Positions 20,143 to 28,741 of a DNA stretch of 64,000 nucleotides are shown piece by piece (position 1 is the first letter of the stretch; each line of letters starts with the position of its first letter). This DNA comes from an uncultured Bacteroidales bacterium (lineage in GTDB: Bacteria; Bacteroidota; Bacteroidia; Bacteroidales; Muribaculaceae). The position numbers were made by a program, and so were the translations under genes. The stretch spans positions 45,810 through 109,809 of the forward strand of contig CASENC010000008.1 of the NCBI GenBank assembly GCA_949289215.1. The letters are read 5' to 3'. Under the pieces are notes generated by a model. It was not told the origin of the DNA. It worked only from the letters and a program-made list of their open reading frames with translations, and did not search any database.

Positions 20143-20964
20143 ATGATAACCCAAATCAAACAGACTGCCGAATTTATAGCCGCACGAGTTAATAAATTGC
20201 CCAAAACTGCCATAATCCTTGGCACCGGATTGGGTGAACTTGTCAACCACATAGAAATATCGGTATCAATACCATATAAGGAAATACCAAATTTCCCTGT
20301 CTCGACCGTCGAAGGCCATAGCGGACGCTTAATCTTCGGAAAACTTGGCAACAAGGAAATCATGGCCATGCAAGGCCGATTCCATTTCTACGAGGGATAT
20401 GACATGAAACAAGTCACTTTCCCTGTCAGGGTAATGAAAGAGTTGGGCATAAAGACGCTTTTCGTGTCAAATGCGTCGGGCGGCATGAACCCGTCATTCA
20501 AGATTGGCGATTTAATGATTATTACCGACCACATCAACTTGTTCCCCGAACATCCGTTAAGGGGTAAAAACTATGAAGACCTTGGTCCCCGTTTCCCTGA
20601 AATGAGCGAGGCTTATTCTGCCCGCCTGATAGCCGAAGCCAAGAAAGTGGCTGATGCAAACAATATACGCGTGGTGGAAGGTGTTTACGTGGGAACGCAA
20701 GGCCCTACTTTTGAAACTCCTGCCGAATATCGTTATTTCCATCGCATAGGTGGTGATGCTGTGGGCATGAGCACCGTGCCCGAAGTTATTGTGGCACGCC
20801 ACGGCGGAATGGAAGTTTTTGGCATATCGGTTATCACCGACCTTGGCATCGAAGGCGTTGTGGAAAAAGTTTCGCACGAAGAAGTTCAAAAGGCCGCCGC
20901 TGCTGCCGAACCGCGCATGACGCTTATCATGAAAGAATTGATAAATAATTTTGAAGAATTATAA
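20143..20964 (+). CDS. Purine nucleoside phosphorylase, trimeric type
   Basis: Splits purine nucleosides with phosphate to the base and ribose-1-phosphate in purine salvage. The family text is clear: ILGTGLGELV at residue 26, EGHSGRLIFGKLG near 60, the FVSNASGGMNPSFKIGDLM block near 110, GVYVGTQGPTFETPAEYR near 186, and MSTVPEVIVARH near 210. At 273 residues it is of normal length. It starts ten bases after lpxK, and its TAA directly abuts the thiL ATG. Specificity for guanosine/inosine is expected for this class but cannot be read from the sequence. Confidence 0.95.
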   Translation: MITQIKQTAEFIAARVNKLPKTAIILGTGLGELVNHIEISVSIPYKEIPNFPVSTVEGHSGRLIFGKLGNKEIMAMQGRFHFYEGYDMKQVTFPVRVMKELGIKTLFVSNASGGMNPSFKIGDLMIITDHINLFPEHPLRGKNYEDLGPRFPEMSEAYSARLIAEAKKVADANNIRVVEGVYVGTQGPTFETPAEYRYFHRIGGDAVGMSTVPEVIVARHGGMEVFGISVITDLGIEGVVEKVSHEEVQKAAAAAEPRMTLIMKELINNFEEL

Positions 20965-22011
20965 ATGAGCGCAAACTCCGAAACTGAAATTGCAACCCTT
21001 GGTGAATTCGGGTTAATCGACCGGCTTACCAAGGGGCTTGAAATAAAAAACGGCACAACAATGAAAGCCGTTGGCGACGACTGTGCCGTAATCTCCCACA
21101 AAGCCGAAACCGAAACGCTAATAACAACCGATTTGTTGCTCGAAGGCATACACTTCGACCTCACTTATTGTCCGCTTAAACATCTTGGATACAAAGCCGC
21201 AGTGGTGAATTTCTCGGACGTTTACGCCATGAATGGAACTCCGCGCCAAATTACCGTCTCACTCGGTATATCCAAGCGGTTTACAGTGGAACATATCGAG
21301 GAACTATACTCCGGGATACGTCTTGCTTGTGACGTGTATGGCGTGGACTTAATAGGTGGCGACACATCGGCGTCGGTAACCGGACTGCTAATCAGCATCA
21401 CGTGTATAGGTGAAGGAGAAAAAGGGAAAATCGTGTATCGCAGCGGGGCCAAAGACACCGACCTCATATGCGTCACAGGCGACCTGGGCGCGGCATATAT
21501 GGGATTACAGTTGCTTGAACGAGAAAAAGCCGTTTCTAAAAATGCCAAAGAAGATGATTTCAGCCCAGCTTTTGAAGGGCACGAATATATTCTCGAACGC
21601 CAGCTCAAACCCGAGGCGCGCAAAGATGTAATCGAGGAACTCTCAACACTTGGCATAACACCGACATCGATGATTGATGTAAGCGACGGCTTGTCATCCG
21701 AACTTATGCACATCTGCAAACAAAGCAATACCGGATGCCTGATTTATGAAGAACGAATTCCTATCGACTACCAAACAGCCTGCATGGCCGAGGAATTTAA
21801 CCTGAACTTAGTCACAGCGGCACTCAACGGCGGTGAAGATTACGAATTGCTGTTCACTGTCAACCTTTCCGATTATGAGAAGGTTGCCTCGATGAATACT
21901 GTCAGGATTATAGGCCGTATCACAAAGCCCGAATATGGTTGCATGATGCAAACGCGCGACGGTAACGAAATTCCCCTGCGTGCTCAAGGTTGGAACGCCT
22001 TCAACCACTGA
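20965..22011 (+). CDS. thiL: Thiamine-monophosphate kinase
   Basis: Phosphorylates thiamine monophosphate to thiamine diphosphate with ATP. An AIRS/PurM-like fold is shown by MKAVGDDCAVI near residue 33, TTDLLLEGIHFDL near 52, GGDTSASVTGLLISIT near 132, and IDVSDGLSSELMHI near 234. NGGEDYELLF near 291 closes the active site. At 348 residues the length is normal. The ATG touches the stop of the preceding phosphorylase gene. A terminator hairpin follows at 22037. No TPP riboswitch is seen for this transcript. Confidence 0.96.
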   Translation: MSANSETEIATLGEFGLIDRLTKGLEIKNGTTMKAVGDDCAVISHKAETETLITTDLLLEGIHFDLTYCPLKHLGYKAAVVNFSDVYAMNGTPRQITVSLGISKRFTVEHIEELYSGIRLACDVYGVDLIGGDTSASVTGLLISITCIGEGEKGKIVYRSGAKDTDLICVTGDLGAAYMGLQLLEREKAVSKNAKEDDFSPAFEGHEYILERQLKPEARKDVIEELSTLGITPTSMIDVSDGLSSELMHICKQSNTGCLIYEERIPIDYQTACMAEEFNLNLVTAALNGGEDYELLFTVNLSDYEKVASMNTVRIIGRITKPEYGCMMQTRDGNEIPLRAQGWNAFNH

Positions 22012-22036
22012 AAATACAACATTAAAAACTCCAGAA

Positions 22037-22071
22037 AGTCCGAAAGGCAAACGTCTTGTTCGGGCTTTTTT
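22037..22071 (+). terminator. Intrinsic terminator after thiL
   Basis: Arms AGTCCGAA and TTCGGGCT (8 pairs, one G-U) with a loop of about 14 bases, then a run of six T. It lies 26 bases after the thiL stop and ends the purL-thiL run. Confidence 0.8.
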
Positions 22072-22147
22072 CATATCTGTGCCTCTCTCAAGGATATATT
22101 TGCTTCAATTATATTGTACCGCCAAATGGTGGGGGGAAACCTATAAT

Positions 22148-22289
22148 AAAAAAATTAATCCCCGGCATCACTGCCCGGGATCGCTTTACTTAATTAACTT
22201 TCTAATACCATTAACATAAACCTAATTACAGAAGTGATTGTCTCACGACAATCATCTTTCTTTACCCTAAAACTAATACCATGAATAAC
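22148..22289 (-). ncRNA. Candidate small RNA with own promoter and terminator
   Basis: This stretch of the 486-base gap between thiL and rpoZ has no protein gene but has the layout of a small RNA on the minus strand. A TACCTTTG promoter element (22295-22302) gives a start near 22289. A perfect hairpin follows at 22236-22253 (arms GATTGTC and GACAATC, loop of four). After an A/T-rich linker comes a G/C-rich hairpin at about 22157-22182 (CCCGGGCA and TGCCGGGG) followed by seven T. The predicted length is about 140 bases. I cannot assign a class; it could be one of the conserved Bacteroidales small RNAs. Very short open frames are present but none looks coding. Confidence 0.55.
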
Positions 22290-22294
22290 TGATG

Positions 22295-22302
22295 CAAAGG
22301 TA
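22295..22302 (-). promoter_or_regulatory. -7 promoter element of the candidate small RNA
   Basis: TACCTTTG on the minus strand (TAnnTTTG). Nothing coding begins within 250 bases downstream of it, which is the main argument for a non-coding transcript. A -33 TTG at the right spacing is not clear. Confidence 0.5.
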
Positions 22303-22415
22303 AGCATTTTATGTTATACAACATAACAATCACGCAACAAAAATAACATAATTAACTTTTATTATCAATTACCCACAACAATGCCGAACGCCTTAACAAC
22401 TATTCACATATAAAA

Positions 22416-22455
22416 ATATCTGTAAATCTGACTTTATGGACAGATTTACAGATAT
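22416..22455 (-). terminator. Intrinsic terminator after rpoZ
   Basis: Perfect 15-base arms (ATATCTGTAAATCTG and its complement) with a 10-base loop. On the minus strand it is followed by TTTTTATATG. It lies 43 bases after the rpoZ stop. Confidence 0.75.
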
Positions 22456-22497
22456 ATGTAAAACTATATATAGTGTATATGATAAAAGGAAGGATTC

Positions 22498-22836
22498 TTA
22501 TGAATCCATCTTGTCTTTTTCCTTTACAGGATTACGATACACCAATTTATGCTCTACATACTCTTGAGCTGCAATAAGCGTCGGCTTAGGTAATTTCTCA
22601 TAGTAACGTGAAATCTCTATCTGTTCACGGTTCTCGGAAATTTCTTCCAAGTTATCATTCATCGATGCAAACTCTTGCAGCTTCTTTTCCAAATCCTGCT
22701 TCATTTCCACCGAAATTTGGTTAGCACGCTTGGCTATAATACATACGGTTTCATACACGTTGCCGGTATCCTCCGACATTTTTATCATGTCGCGGGTAAT
22801 AGTGCTGAGTGGTGCGTTTGTTTTTTTATAATCCAT
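22498..22836 (-). CDS. rpoZ: RNA polymerase omega subunit, Bacteroidota type
   Basis: Small subunit that aids assembly of RNA polymerase. The 112-residue protein fits the divergent Bacteroidota omega. It starts MDYKKTNAPLSTITRDM and contains the omega-like helix YETVCIIAKRANQISVEMKQ at about residues 28-47. A charged middle and a helix AAQEYVEHKLVYRNP complete it. It lies 28 bases after bamD, a conserved neighbour pair in this group, and a strong terminator follows. The call rests on family resemblance and context. Confidence 0.85.
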   Translation of the reverse strand: MDYKKTNAPLSTITRDMIKMSEDTGNVYETVCIIAKRANQISVEMKQDLEKKLQEFASMNDNLEEISENREQIEISRYYEKLPKPTLIAAQEYVEHKLVYRNPVKEKDKMDS

Positions 22837-22864
22837 TGCTAATTTATGTGTGTAACAAGTTATT

Positions 22865-23671
22865 TTAATCTTTTACATATCGGCTGGCGATAGCATATAT
22901 ATTGTCGGCCTCTTTTCGGCTTTCACTATCGGGATAATTATTGATAAACGAATAATATTCATCAATTACCACCCTGAAGCGGTCAACCTTTTTCTCATCG
23001 ACGCTTTGTGATGCTTCCTGGTAACGAGCTTTCAGAATAAGCATTTCCAATTGTTCCTTATATTTGCTATAAGGATAATCCTTTATGGCATTTCGAGCCA
23101 CAATTACAGCCGATTCATAATTATTACCCAGGTAGTTGCCAAGGTTATAATAGAGTTGCGCATTCTGTAATTCCTTATACACGAGCTTGTCTTGCAACTC
23201 GAATATTGCATTTTGTGCAATCGACACTTTATCGCTCTTGGGGAAGTAATCAAGGAACGACTGCAACTCTTCAATCGCCTTATATGTGTCGGTTTGGTCA
23301 AGTTGAGGATCCGGGGAATCAAGATAATACCCGTAACCGGCATAATACCGTGCAAGTTCGGCATACTGCCCTTTCGGATAATGAGTATAATAAGTCTTGA
23401 AATAAGACCCGGCACTGGTATAATCCTGGTTTTCGTAATAAGCCAAAGCCAACAAATACAACGACTCCTCGGCCTTGTCGGTACCTTTAAACACTGTTAC
23501 CAAGTCGGTAAGTATGGTAGTAACCTGGGCGTATTTTTTTTGTTCAAACGCCTTTTTTGCATACTCGTATTTATAATTGTAGTCGTTGCTTTTAAGCACC
23601 TTGTTATATTCGCCACACCCCGTGGCAAGGAACACAAGCGCAAGCATCGACAATAATAATGTCTGTTTCAT
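22865..23671 (-). CDS. bamD: Outer membrane assembly lipoprotein BamD
   Basis: TPR lipoprotein of the BAM complex that folds beta-barrel proteins into the outer membrane. A lipoprotein signal is seen at residues 1-19 (LLLSMLALVFLATGCGEY), with the lipid-bearing Cys at 19. Five TPR-like pairs follow, including YEYAKKAFEQKKYAQVTTIL and ALAYYENQDYTSAGSYFK. At 268 residues it is a normal length. A consensus promoter lies about 30 bases upstream, and rpoZ follows downstream. Confidence 0.93.
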   Translation of the reverse strand: MKQTLLLSMLALVFLATGCGEYNKVLKSNDYNYKYEYAKKAFEQKKYAQVTTILTDLVTVFKGTDKAEESLYLLALAYYENQDYTSAGSYFKTYYTHYPKGQYAELARYYAGYGYYLDSPDPQLDQTDTYKAIEELQSFLDYFPKSDKVSIAQNAIFELQDKLVYKELQNAQLYYNLGNYLGNNYESAVIVARNAIKDYPYSKYKEQLEMLILKARYQEASQSVDEKKVDRFRVVIDEYYSFINNYPDSESRKEADNIYAIASRYVKD

Positions 23672-23703
23672 AATTTGCTATATGCTAAAACCGTTTTAGT
23701 GTG

Positions 23704-23733
23704 CAAATTTACGCATTATTCCACACCCTGCAA
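23704..23733 (-). promoter_or_regulatory. Promoter of bamD-rpoZ
   Basis: On the minus strand a -33 TTG (23731-23733), 19 bases, then TAAATTTG (23704-23711). It is 33 bases before the bamD ATG. Confidence 0.7.
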
Positions 23734-23785
23734 ATAGTTTGCATCAAAATAATTTCCAAGGCAGGTGTAAAAGCGTGCAATAATA

Positions 23786-23821
23786 AGAGCCTGCTCGAAA
23801 AGAAAAACTTAAGCAGGCTCT
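23786..23821 (-). terminator. Hairpin after ribBA
   Basis: Perfect 10-base arms (AGAGCCTGCT and AGCAGGCTCT) with a 16-base loop, then TTATTATTG on the minus strand, 25 bases after the ribBA stop. Confidence 0.65.
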
Positions 23822-23845
23822 CATATTCATAAATCCCAGTTTTTT

Positions 23846-25060
23846 TTATTCTACGTTGTGCAGGTCATGCCCCATGCGTATTTTCTTGGTATGCATATAA
23901 AACCTGTTATACTTGTTTGGTTCGATTTCGATTGGCACATTTTCCACCACTTCAAGGCCGTAGCTCTCAAGGCCGACACGCTTCACCGGATTATTGGTGA
24001 GCAGGCGCATTTTCCTCACACCGAGCAGACGCAGAATATTTGCTCCTACCCCATAATCACGTTCATCGGGCTTGAACCCCAAATGGATATTTGCATCAAC
24101 CGTGTCATAGCCGTTTTCCTGCAACTTGTAGGCCTTGATTTTATTCATCAACCCTATCCCACGCCCTTCTTGGCTCATATACACCACTACGCCCTTACCG
24201 GCAGCTTCTATTTCCCTCATTGCAAGGTGCAGCTGGTCGCCACATTCGCATCTTAATGAACCAAATATATCACCGGTTATGCACGATGAATGTACTCTCA
24301 CAAGTATCGGCTCATCGGGGTCCCATGTACCTTTGATTAATGCTATATGCTCAAGGCCGTTGGACAGTTGCCTGAACGGAATCAGGCGAAAATGCCCGTA
24401 TTCGGTAGGCATATCCACTTCTTCTCCCACCTCTACCACAGTTTCGGTGCGCAACCTGTAAGCAATGAGGTCTTTTATCGACACTATAGGTATATTGAAT
24501 TTCTCCGACACTTTCTTAAGTTGCGGCAACCGAGCCATCGTGCCATCGGGGTTGATAATCTCTATCAACGCTGCTGCCGGATAAAGGCCGGCCAATTTGG
24601 TTATATCTATGGCAGCCTCGGTGTGTCCTGCCCTCACCAGCACACCGCGGTCTTGGGCCCTTAACGGATTTACGTGTCCAGGGCGGCCAAGGTCGCTTGG
24701 CTTTAATGCCGGATTGGCAAGAGCCTTGATGGTTTCGGCACGATCGTGCATCGACACGCCCGTGGTACAACCTTCAAGCAAATCTACTGTAACAGTGAAA
24801 GGCGTTCCAAGCATCGATGTGTTTTCATCGACCTGCATATTCAGGTTAAGCTCATGGCAGCGCTGTGCCGTTATCGGCGCACACAGCACTCCACGGCCTT
24901 CCCGAAGCATGAAATTAACTTTCTCCTCGGTTATTTTTTCTGCGGCTATTATAAAATCGCCCTCGTTTTCACGGTCTTCATCATCTACTACGATTATGAA
25001 GCCACCGGCTTTTATTTGGGCAATGGCCTCATCGATTGTATTTAATTTTATTTCTTCCAT
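23846..25060 (-). CDS. ribBA: DHBP synthase / GTP cyclohydrolase II fusion
   Basis: Makes both early precursors of riboflavin: 3,4-dihydroxy-2-butanone 4-phosphate and the pyrimidine from GTP. The N-terminal RibB half has the acidic metal loop [13 protein letters not shown] near residue 22 and GHTEAAIDI near 145. The C-terminal RibA half has the zinc cysteines in [19 protein letters not shown] near 255 and EGRGIGL near 300. I chose ATG 25060 (protein start [10 protein letters not shown]), which matches the family start. An in-frame ATG at 25078, directly at the lptF-like stop, would add six residues. No FMN riboswitch is seen. The gene follows the permease gene at once. Confidence 0.95.
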   Translation of the reverse strand: MEEIKLNTIDEAIAQIKAGGFIIVVDDEDRENEGDFIIAAEKITEEKVNFMLREGRGVLCAPITAQRCHELNLNMQVDENTSMLGTPFTVTVDLLEGCTTGVSMHDRAETIKALANPALKPSDLGRPGHVNPLRAQDRGVLVRAGHTEAAIDITKLAGLYPAAALIEIINPDGTMARLPQLKKVSEKFNIPIVSIKDLIAYRLRTETVVEVGEEVDMPTEYGHFRLIPFRQLSNGLEHIALIKGTWDPDEPILVRVHSSCITGDIFGSLRCECGDQLHLAMREIEAAGKGVVVYMSQEGRGIGLMNKIKAYKLQENGYDTVDANIHLGFKPDERDYGVGANILRLLGVRKMRLLTNNPVKRVGLESYGLEVVENVPIEIEPNKYNRFYMHTKKIRMGHDLHNVE

Positions 25061-25078
25061 ATATTTATGACATTTCAT

Positions 25079-26995
25079 TTATTCCCTTATAATGGCAAGC
25101 AGTTCGTCACTCACTTTGACTATCAATTTTATATCGCGTTTCAAATTCTTTTGATGCATGACACCTATCAAGTACCCTATCAGCCCTATCGGCAACAAGC
25201 AGGCTACGGCCAACCCTACTTTTCTGTTACCCACAGGATTATAAGTCAACAACGAGCGTAAAATAGGATAGTCCATCAATTTATTCACGACAAGAATTTT
25301 CGTGGAATTACTCAAATACTCCACTGTTTCTTCCAATTCTTTCGACAACTGTTTCAAGGTCGCCGTATCATACCCCTTGGTCCAGTACGCCAAATAATTT
25401 TGTTGTTTTTCGTATCGCGACAAGAAATTCTTGCAATCCTCTTTTAATTGTTCCAGTTTTGCCGCGGCCACCGGTTGAACCACGTCATCCATCACAATAT
25501 CCTTCATCTGTATGTGGCGCACCTGTTGCTGCCCTGTGATACGCTTAAAGAAATTCACATAAGCATCACGATTGAACACAGCCGAATCGTTAACGGCTTT
25601 ATATGTAAAGAATATACCCAGCGGCAACAGCACTTCGCTGCTGAGCCAAATGCCTTCCCACACTACCCAGTGTCCATCACGTGCCAACTTGTATCCGGTA
25701 TTGTCGATGATGTAATACACAATAAACAGGAATACCGATATCACTATAGGAACCCCCAACCCACCTTTGCGTATAATCGCACCAAGCGGCGCCCCGATAA
25801 AGAAAAATATAAGGCACGCAAACGACAATGTGAACTTCTTCTGCAACTCTATTTCGTGCCTGCGCATCGTGGCAAGGTTATCCTCAAGCGCATATCCCTT
25901 GAATTGCATTTCCTGCTTTAAACGTTCGGCCTTGTTCTTGGCCAATTCCACCACATTGCGTTTGTCGTTTACCGACATCGAGTTAATTATCGAATCGACA
26001 TCTATTGCACGTGCAAGTGCCACCGGAGGAACCGGTGTAGAAATACGTTGATCCTTTTTATATGTGATTTTTCGTTGCGGCACCCCACACACAGGCTCAT
26101 CAAGCAACTTGTCGGCAAGCACATCGCCTATCGAATCGGTTCGCACCGTAAGCGAGTCGATAGTATGGCTCAATTCCGTGAAATTCTTGCCTATATACTG
26201 ATTGCTCATGGTTTCATCACCCATGCGGTTAAACGTGGCATCAAACGGTATGAGTATTTCCTTGGTCTTGAACGATTCACGTCGATACAACATCCCCGTA
26301 TTCCGTCGCCCCGATGCAGTGCTGTTGTCTTTCAGGTCTTCAAATGACTCGCCACTGTATAATTGCAGAACCAAGTGTTTCTTGTCGGTGGTCATACTCA
26401 ACTTTCCAGAATCCGACACTATGATATTTGCATAACCATACCCATTAGAAACATCATATATCATCATGTGATAAAGCATGCCGGTCTCACGGTTTTTCTG
26501 CTTCACATATAAATTATACCCCTCGATTTGATCATAAAACGCACCTTCGGGAATATCCAGTTCGGGCGACTTCTGGCGCATCGAGAACAGCAAGCTCCAC
26601 ATTTTCACTTGCGCCTTGGGCAATACGTCGTTTTGAAAGAAAAAGGCACCAACCGAGACAAACGACAAAAATATAATCAACGGGCTCATCACCTTTATCA
26701 GCGACACACCTGCCGATTTCATGGCCGTCAGTTCAAGGTGCTCCCCAAGGTTCCCGAAAGCCATGAGCGAAGCAAGCAAAATGGCAAGCGGAAGAGCCAA
26801 AGGCACCATTGTCAATGCAGCATAAAAAAACAACTCGGCTATTACGGTGACATCAAGCCCTTTTCCCACAAGGTCATCGATATACCGCCACAAAAATTGC
26901 ATCAAAACGATAAAAAGACAAATAAAAAATGTCATTACGAATAATGGCAAGAATGTCTGTAATACAAATAGATATAGTCTTTTTATCTTAAACAT
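25079..26995 (-). CDS. LptF/LptG family permease
   Basis: Inner-membrane subunit of the ABC transporter that lifts lipopolysaccharide toward the outer membrane. N-terminal membrane helices are seen at about residues 10-35, 53-80 and 100-120, the last preceded by the family text LEHLELTAMKSAGVS. A periplasmic beta-jellyroll region follows, and three helices lie at about 385-490 (LSFACLIFFFIGAPLGAII). An added C-terminal part of about 140 residues has coiled character and two more helices near 600-620. At 638 residues it is longer than E. coli LptF/G but normal for Bacteroidota. A textbook promoter precedes it. Confidence 0.92.
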   Translation of the reverse strand: MFKIKRLYLFVLQTFLPLFVMTFFICLFIVLMQFLWRYIDDLVGKGLDVTVIAELFFYAALTMVPLALPLAILLASLMAFGNLGEHLELTAMKSAGVSLIKVMSPLIIFLSFVSVGAFFFQNDVLPKAQVKMWSLLFSMRQKSPELDIPEGAFYDQIEGYNLYVKQKNRETGMLYHMMIYDVSNGYGYANIIVSDSGKLSMTTDKKHLVLQLYSGESFEDLKDNSTASGRRNTGMLYRRESFKTKEILIPFDATFNRMGDETMSNQYIGKNFTELSHTIDSLTVRTDSIGDVLADKLLDEPVCGVPQRKITYKKDQRISTPVPPVALARAIDVDSIINSMSVNDKRNVVELAKNKAERLKQEMQFKGYALEDNLATMRRHEIELQKKFTLSFACLIFFFIGAPLGAIIRKGGLGVPIVISVFLFIVYYIIDNTGYKLARDGHWVVWEGIWLSSEVLLPLGIFFTYKAVNDSAVFNRDAYVNFFKRITGQQQVRHIQMKDIVMDDVVQPVAAAKLEQLKEDCKNFLSRYEKQQNYLAYWTKGYDTATLKQLSKELEETVEYLSNSTKILVVNKLMDYPILRSLLTYNPVGNRKVGLAVACLLPIGLIGYLIGVMHQKNLKRDIKLIVKVSDELLAIIRE

Positions 26996-27027
26996 TGAGC
27001 ATTACGATATACTTAGTTTTATGGCTG

Positions 27028-27059
27028 CAAAATTAGCTATTTATTCCTATTGCCGCAAA
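27028..27059 (-). promoter_or_regulatory. Promoter of the LptF/G permease gene and ribBA
   Basis: On the minus strand a full TTTG (27056-27059), exactly 20 bases, then TAATTTTG (27028-27035). It lies 33 bases before the ATG and is one of the best promoter matches in the window. Confidence 0.78.
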
Positions 27060-27088
27060 TTTTCACATCTTGTTTAAAACCAAACAGG

Positions 27089-27475
27089 CTAATCAAGGCA
27101 CCCCAACTGACGCTGCAACGCCTCGACCTGATTGTTCCACACGTCGCGCGACGCTTCAAGCTCATCAGGGTCGGAGTAGTCGGTTATCACAAGGTCGATA
27201 TTGTCGGTCAGTTCCGATACTTCTATCCTGAACTCAAAATAACTCTTGTCTTTTTCATCAATCCAATGGAAGCGCATATAACTGTATGAACGTATAGCCA
27301 TGAGTTGGGCCTCTTGCTCGCTTCCACTCCACCCGAACGTGTAACGTTTGCCTTCTTGCTTCACTGTGTCGCAAAACCACCGTTCAAGCCCGTTTGGCGT
27401 TGACAAATATGTCCACAGCAATGCTATGGGCACACTTTTCATTGAATATTCTATGGTAAACTTCACTTTATCCAT
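27089..27475 (-). CDS. START-like domain protein (SRPBCC fold)
   Basis: A cytosolic 128-residue protein of the Bacteroidota START-like family, related to the AHSA1/Bet v 1 fold with a hydrophobic cavity. The opening KVKFTIEYSMKSVPIALLW, the STPNGLERWFCD turn and the FHWIDEKDKSYFEFRI strand are typical. Ligand and role are not known for the family. It stands alone between the divergent pta and the permease gene, about 90 bases upstream of the latter's start. Confidence 0.85.
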   Translation of the reverse strand: MDKVKFTIEYSMKSVPIALLWTYLSTPNGLERWFCDTVKQEGKRYTFGWSGSEQEAQLMAIRSYSYMRFHWIDEKDKSYFEFRIEVSELTDNIDLVITDYSDPDELEASRDVWNNQVEALQRQLGCLD

Positions 27476-27665
27476 ATCCTGCTATGCTGTTTTTTTCAAT
27501 TTCAGTGCGCTAAATAAATACAATAATACGATACTGGCAACACATAAGGCAAAAAACTTCAGCCCTGCATTACAACTGCCACAATCTTCCTGTAACGACA
27601 TCGGCACATTTAATTTTTTGTCAACTTTTTCACTCTTTTTATCTCGCACTTTTCAGATTTAATTA

Positions 27666-27673
27666 TAATTTTG
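27666..27673 (+). promoter_or_regulatory. -7 promoter element before pta
   Basis: TAATTTTG, 23 bases before the pta ATG. The -33 position reads CTCG rather than TTTG, so the site is a moderate prediction. Confidence 0.5.
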
Positions 27674-27696
27674 TAAAAACTTAATAATCTACATTT

Positions 27697-28710
27697 ATGG
27701 GACTGTTTAACACACTAAAAGACAAGGCCATAGCCGACAGGCAACGTATCATCCTGCCCGAAGGCACCGAGCCTCGCACACTACAGGCGGCCAACCAAGT
27801 AATTGCCGATGGCATTGCCGACATCACCCTTATAGGCGACCCTGCCAAGATACTTGACGAAGCCAAAGAGTTGGGTCTCACCCACATAGGTGAAGCCAGA
27901 ATCATCGACCCGAATGACGAAAATTTCACTGAAAAATACGCACAGCTTTTCTATGAGCTGCGCAAGTCGAAAGGCATAACTATCGAAGATGCCTGCAAGA
28001 AAGTCAAAGACCCCTTGTATCTGGGTTGCCTTATCATTAAATCGGGCGAAGCCGACGGACAAGTAGCCGGAGCGCGCAACACCACCGGCAACGTGCTCAG
28101 GGCTGCCTTCCAAGTGATAAAAACACAACCGGGCATAAGCGTGGTTTCCGGCGCATTTCTCATGTTATTGCCTGCCGGTTCGCCTTATGGAACCGATGGA
28201 ATGATGGTATTTGCCGACTGCGCCGTCGTTCCGGCACCCACCGCTCCAGAATTGGCTCAAATTGCCATAGCCACGGCCAAGACTGCACGTGACATAGCCA
28301 ACATCGAACCACGGGTGGCTATGCTCAGCTTCTCGACCAAAGGCAGCGCATCACACGAAAATGTTGACAAAGTGGTTGAAGCCACAAAATTGGCTAAAGA
28401 AATCGACCCGACCCTTGCTATTGACGGCGAACTGCAAGCCGATGCAGCACTTGTTCCATCGGTAGGCCTTAGCAAAGCCCCCGGCAGCAACATAGCCGGA
28501 CACGCCAATGTGCTCGTATTCCCTTCACTTGACGTGGGCAACATTGCCTACAAACTAGTACAACGCATAGGCAACGCACAAGCCGTAGGCCCAATCTTAC
28601 AAGGCCTTGCACGCCCGGTAAACGATTTGTCGAGAGGCTGCAGCCCCGAAGACATTTACAAGACCATCATAATCACCTGCAACCAGGCCATAGGCATGAA
28701 AAATAAATAA
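27697..28710 (+). CDS. pta: Phosphate acetyltransferase
   Basis: Interconverts acetyl-CoA and acetyl phosphate, feeding acetate kinase for ATP in fermentation. The 337-residue short (class I) form starts MGLFNTLKDKAIADRQRI, has GVSVVSGAFLM-type text (GISVVSGAFLMLLP) near 150, FSTKGSASHENVDKVVEAT near 211 and SNIAGHANVLVFPSLDVGN near 268. No N-terminal regulatory extension is present. ackA follows after 31 bases, the usual pairing. Confidence 0.97.
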   Translation: MGLFNTLKDKAIADRQRIILPEGTEPRTLQAANQVIADGIADITLIGDPAKILDEAKELGLTHIGEARIIDPNDENFTEKYAQLFYELRKSKGITIEDACKKVKDPLYLGCLIIKSGEADGQVAGARNTTGNVLRAAFQVIKTQPGISVVSGAFLMLLPAGSPYGTDGMMVFADCAVVPAPTAPELAQIAIATAKTARDIANIEPRVAMLSFSTKGSASHENVDKVVEATKLAKEIDPTLAIDGELQADAALVPSVGLSKAPGSNIAGHANVLVFPSLDVGNIAYKLVQRIGNAQAVGPILQGLARPVNDLSRGCSPEDIYKTIIITCNQAIGMKNK

Positions 28711-28741
28711 CCCATAAACCATTTTTATCACAAATTCGATT

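Noticed and set aside
25061-25078. Six-residue extension of ribBA starting at 25078
   Set aside because: The family normally starts at the later ATG, and the extension is not like any homologue start I know.
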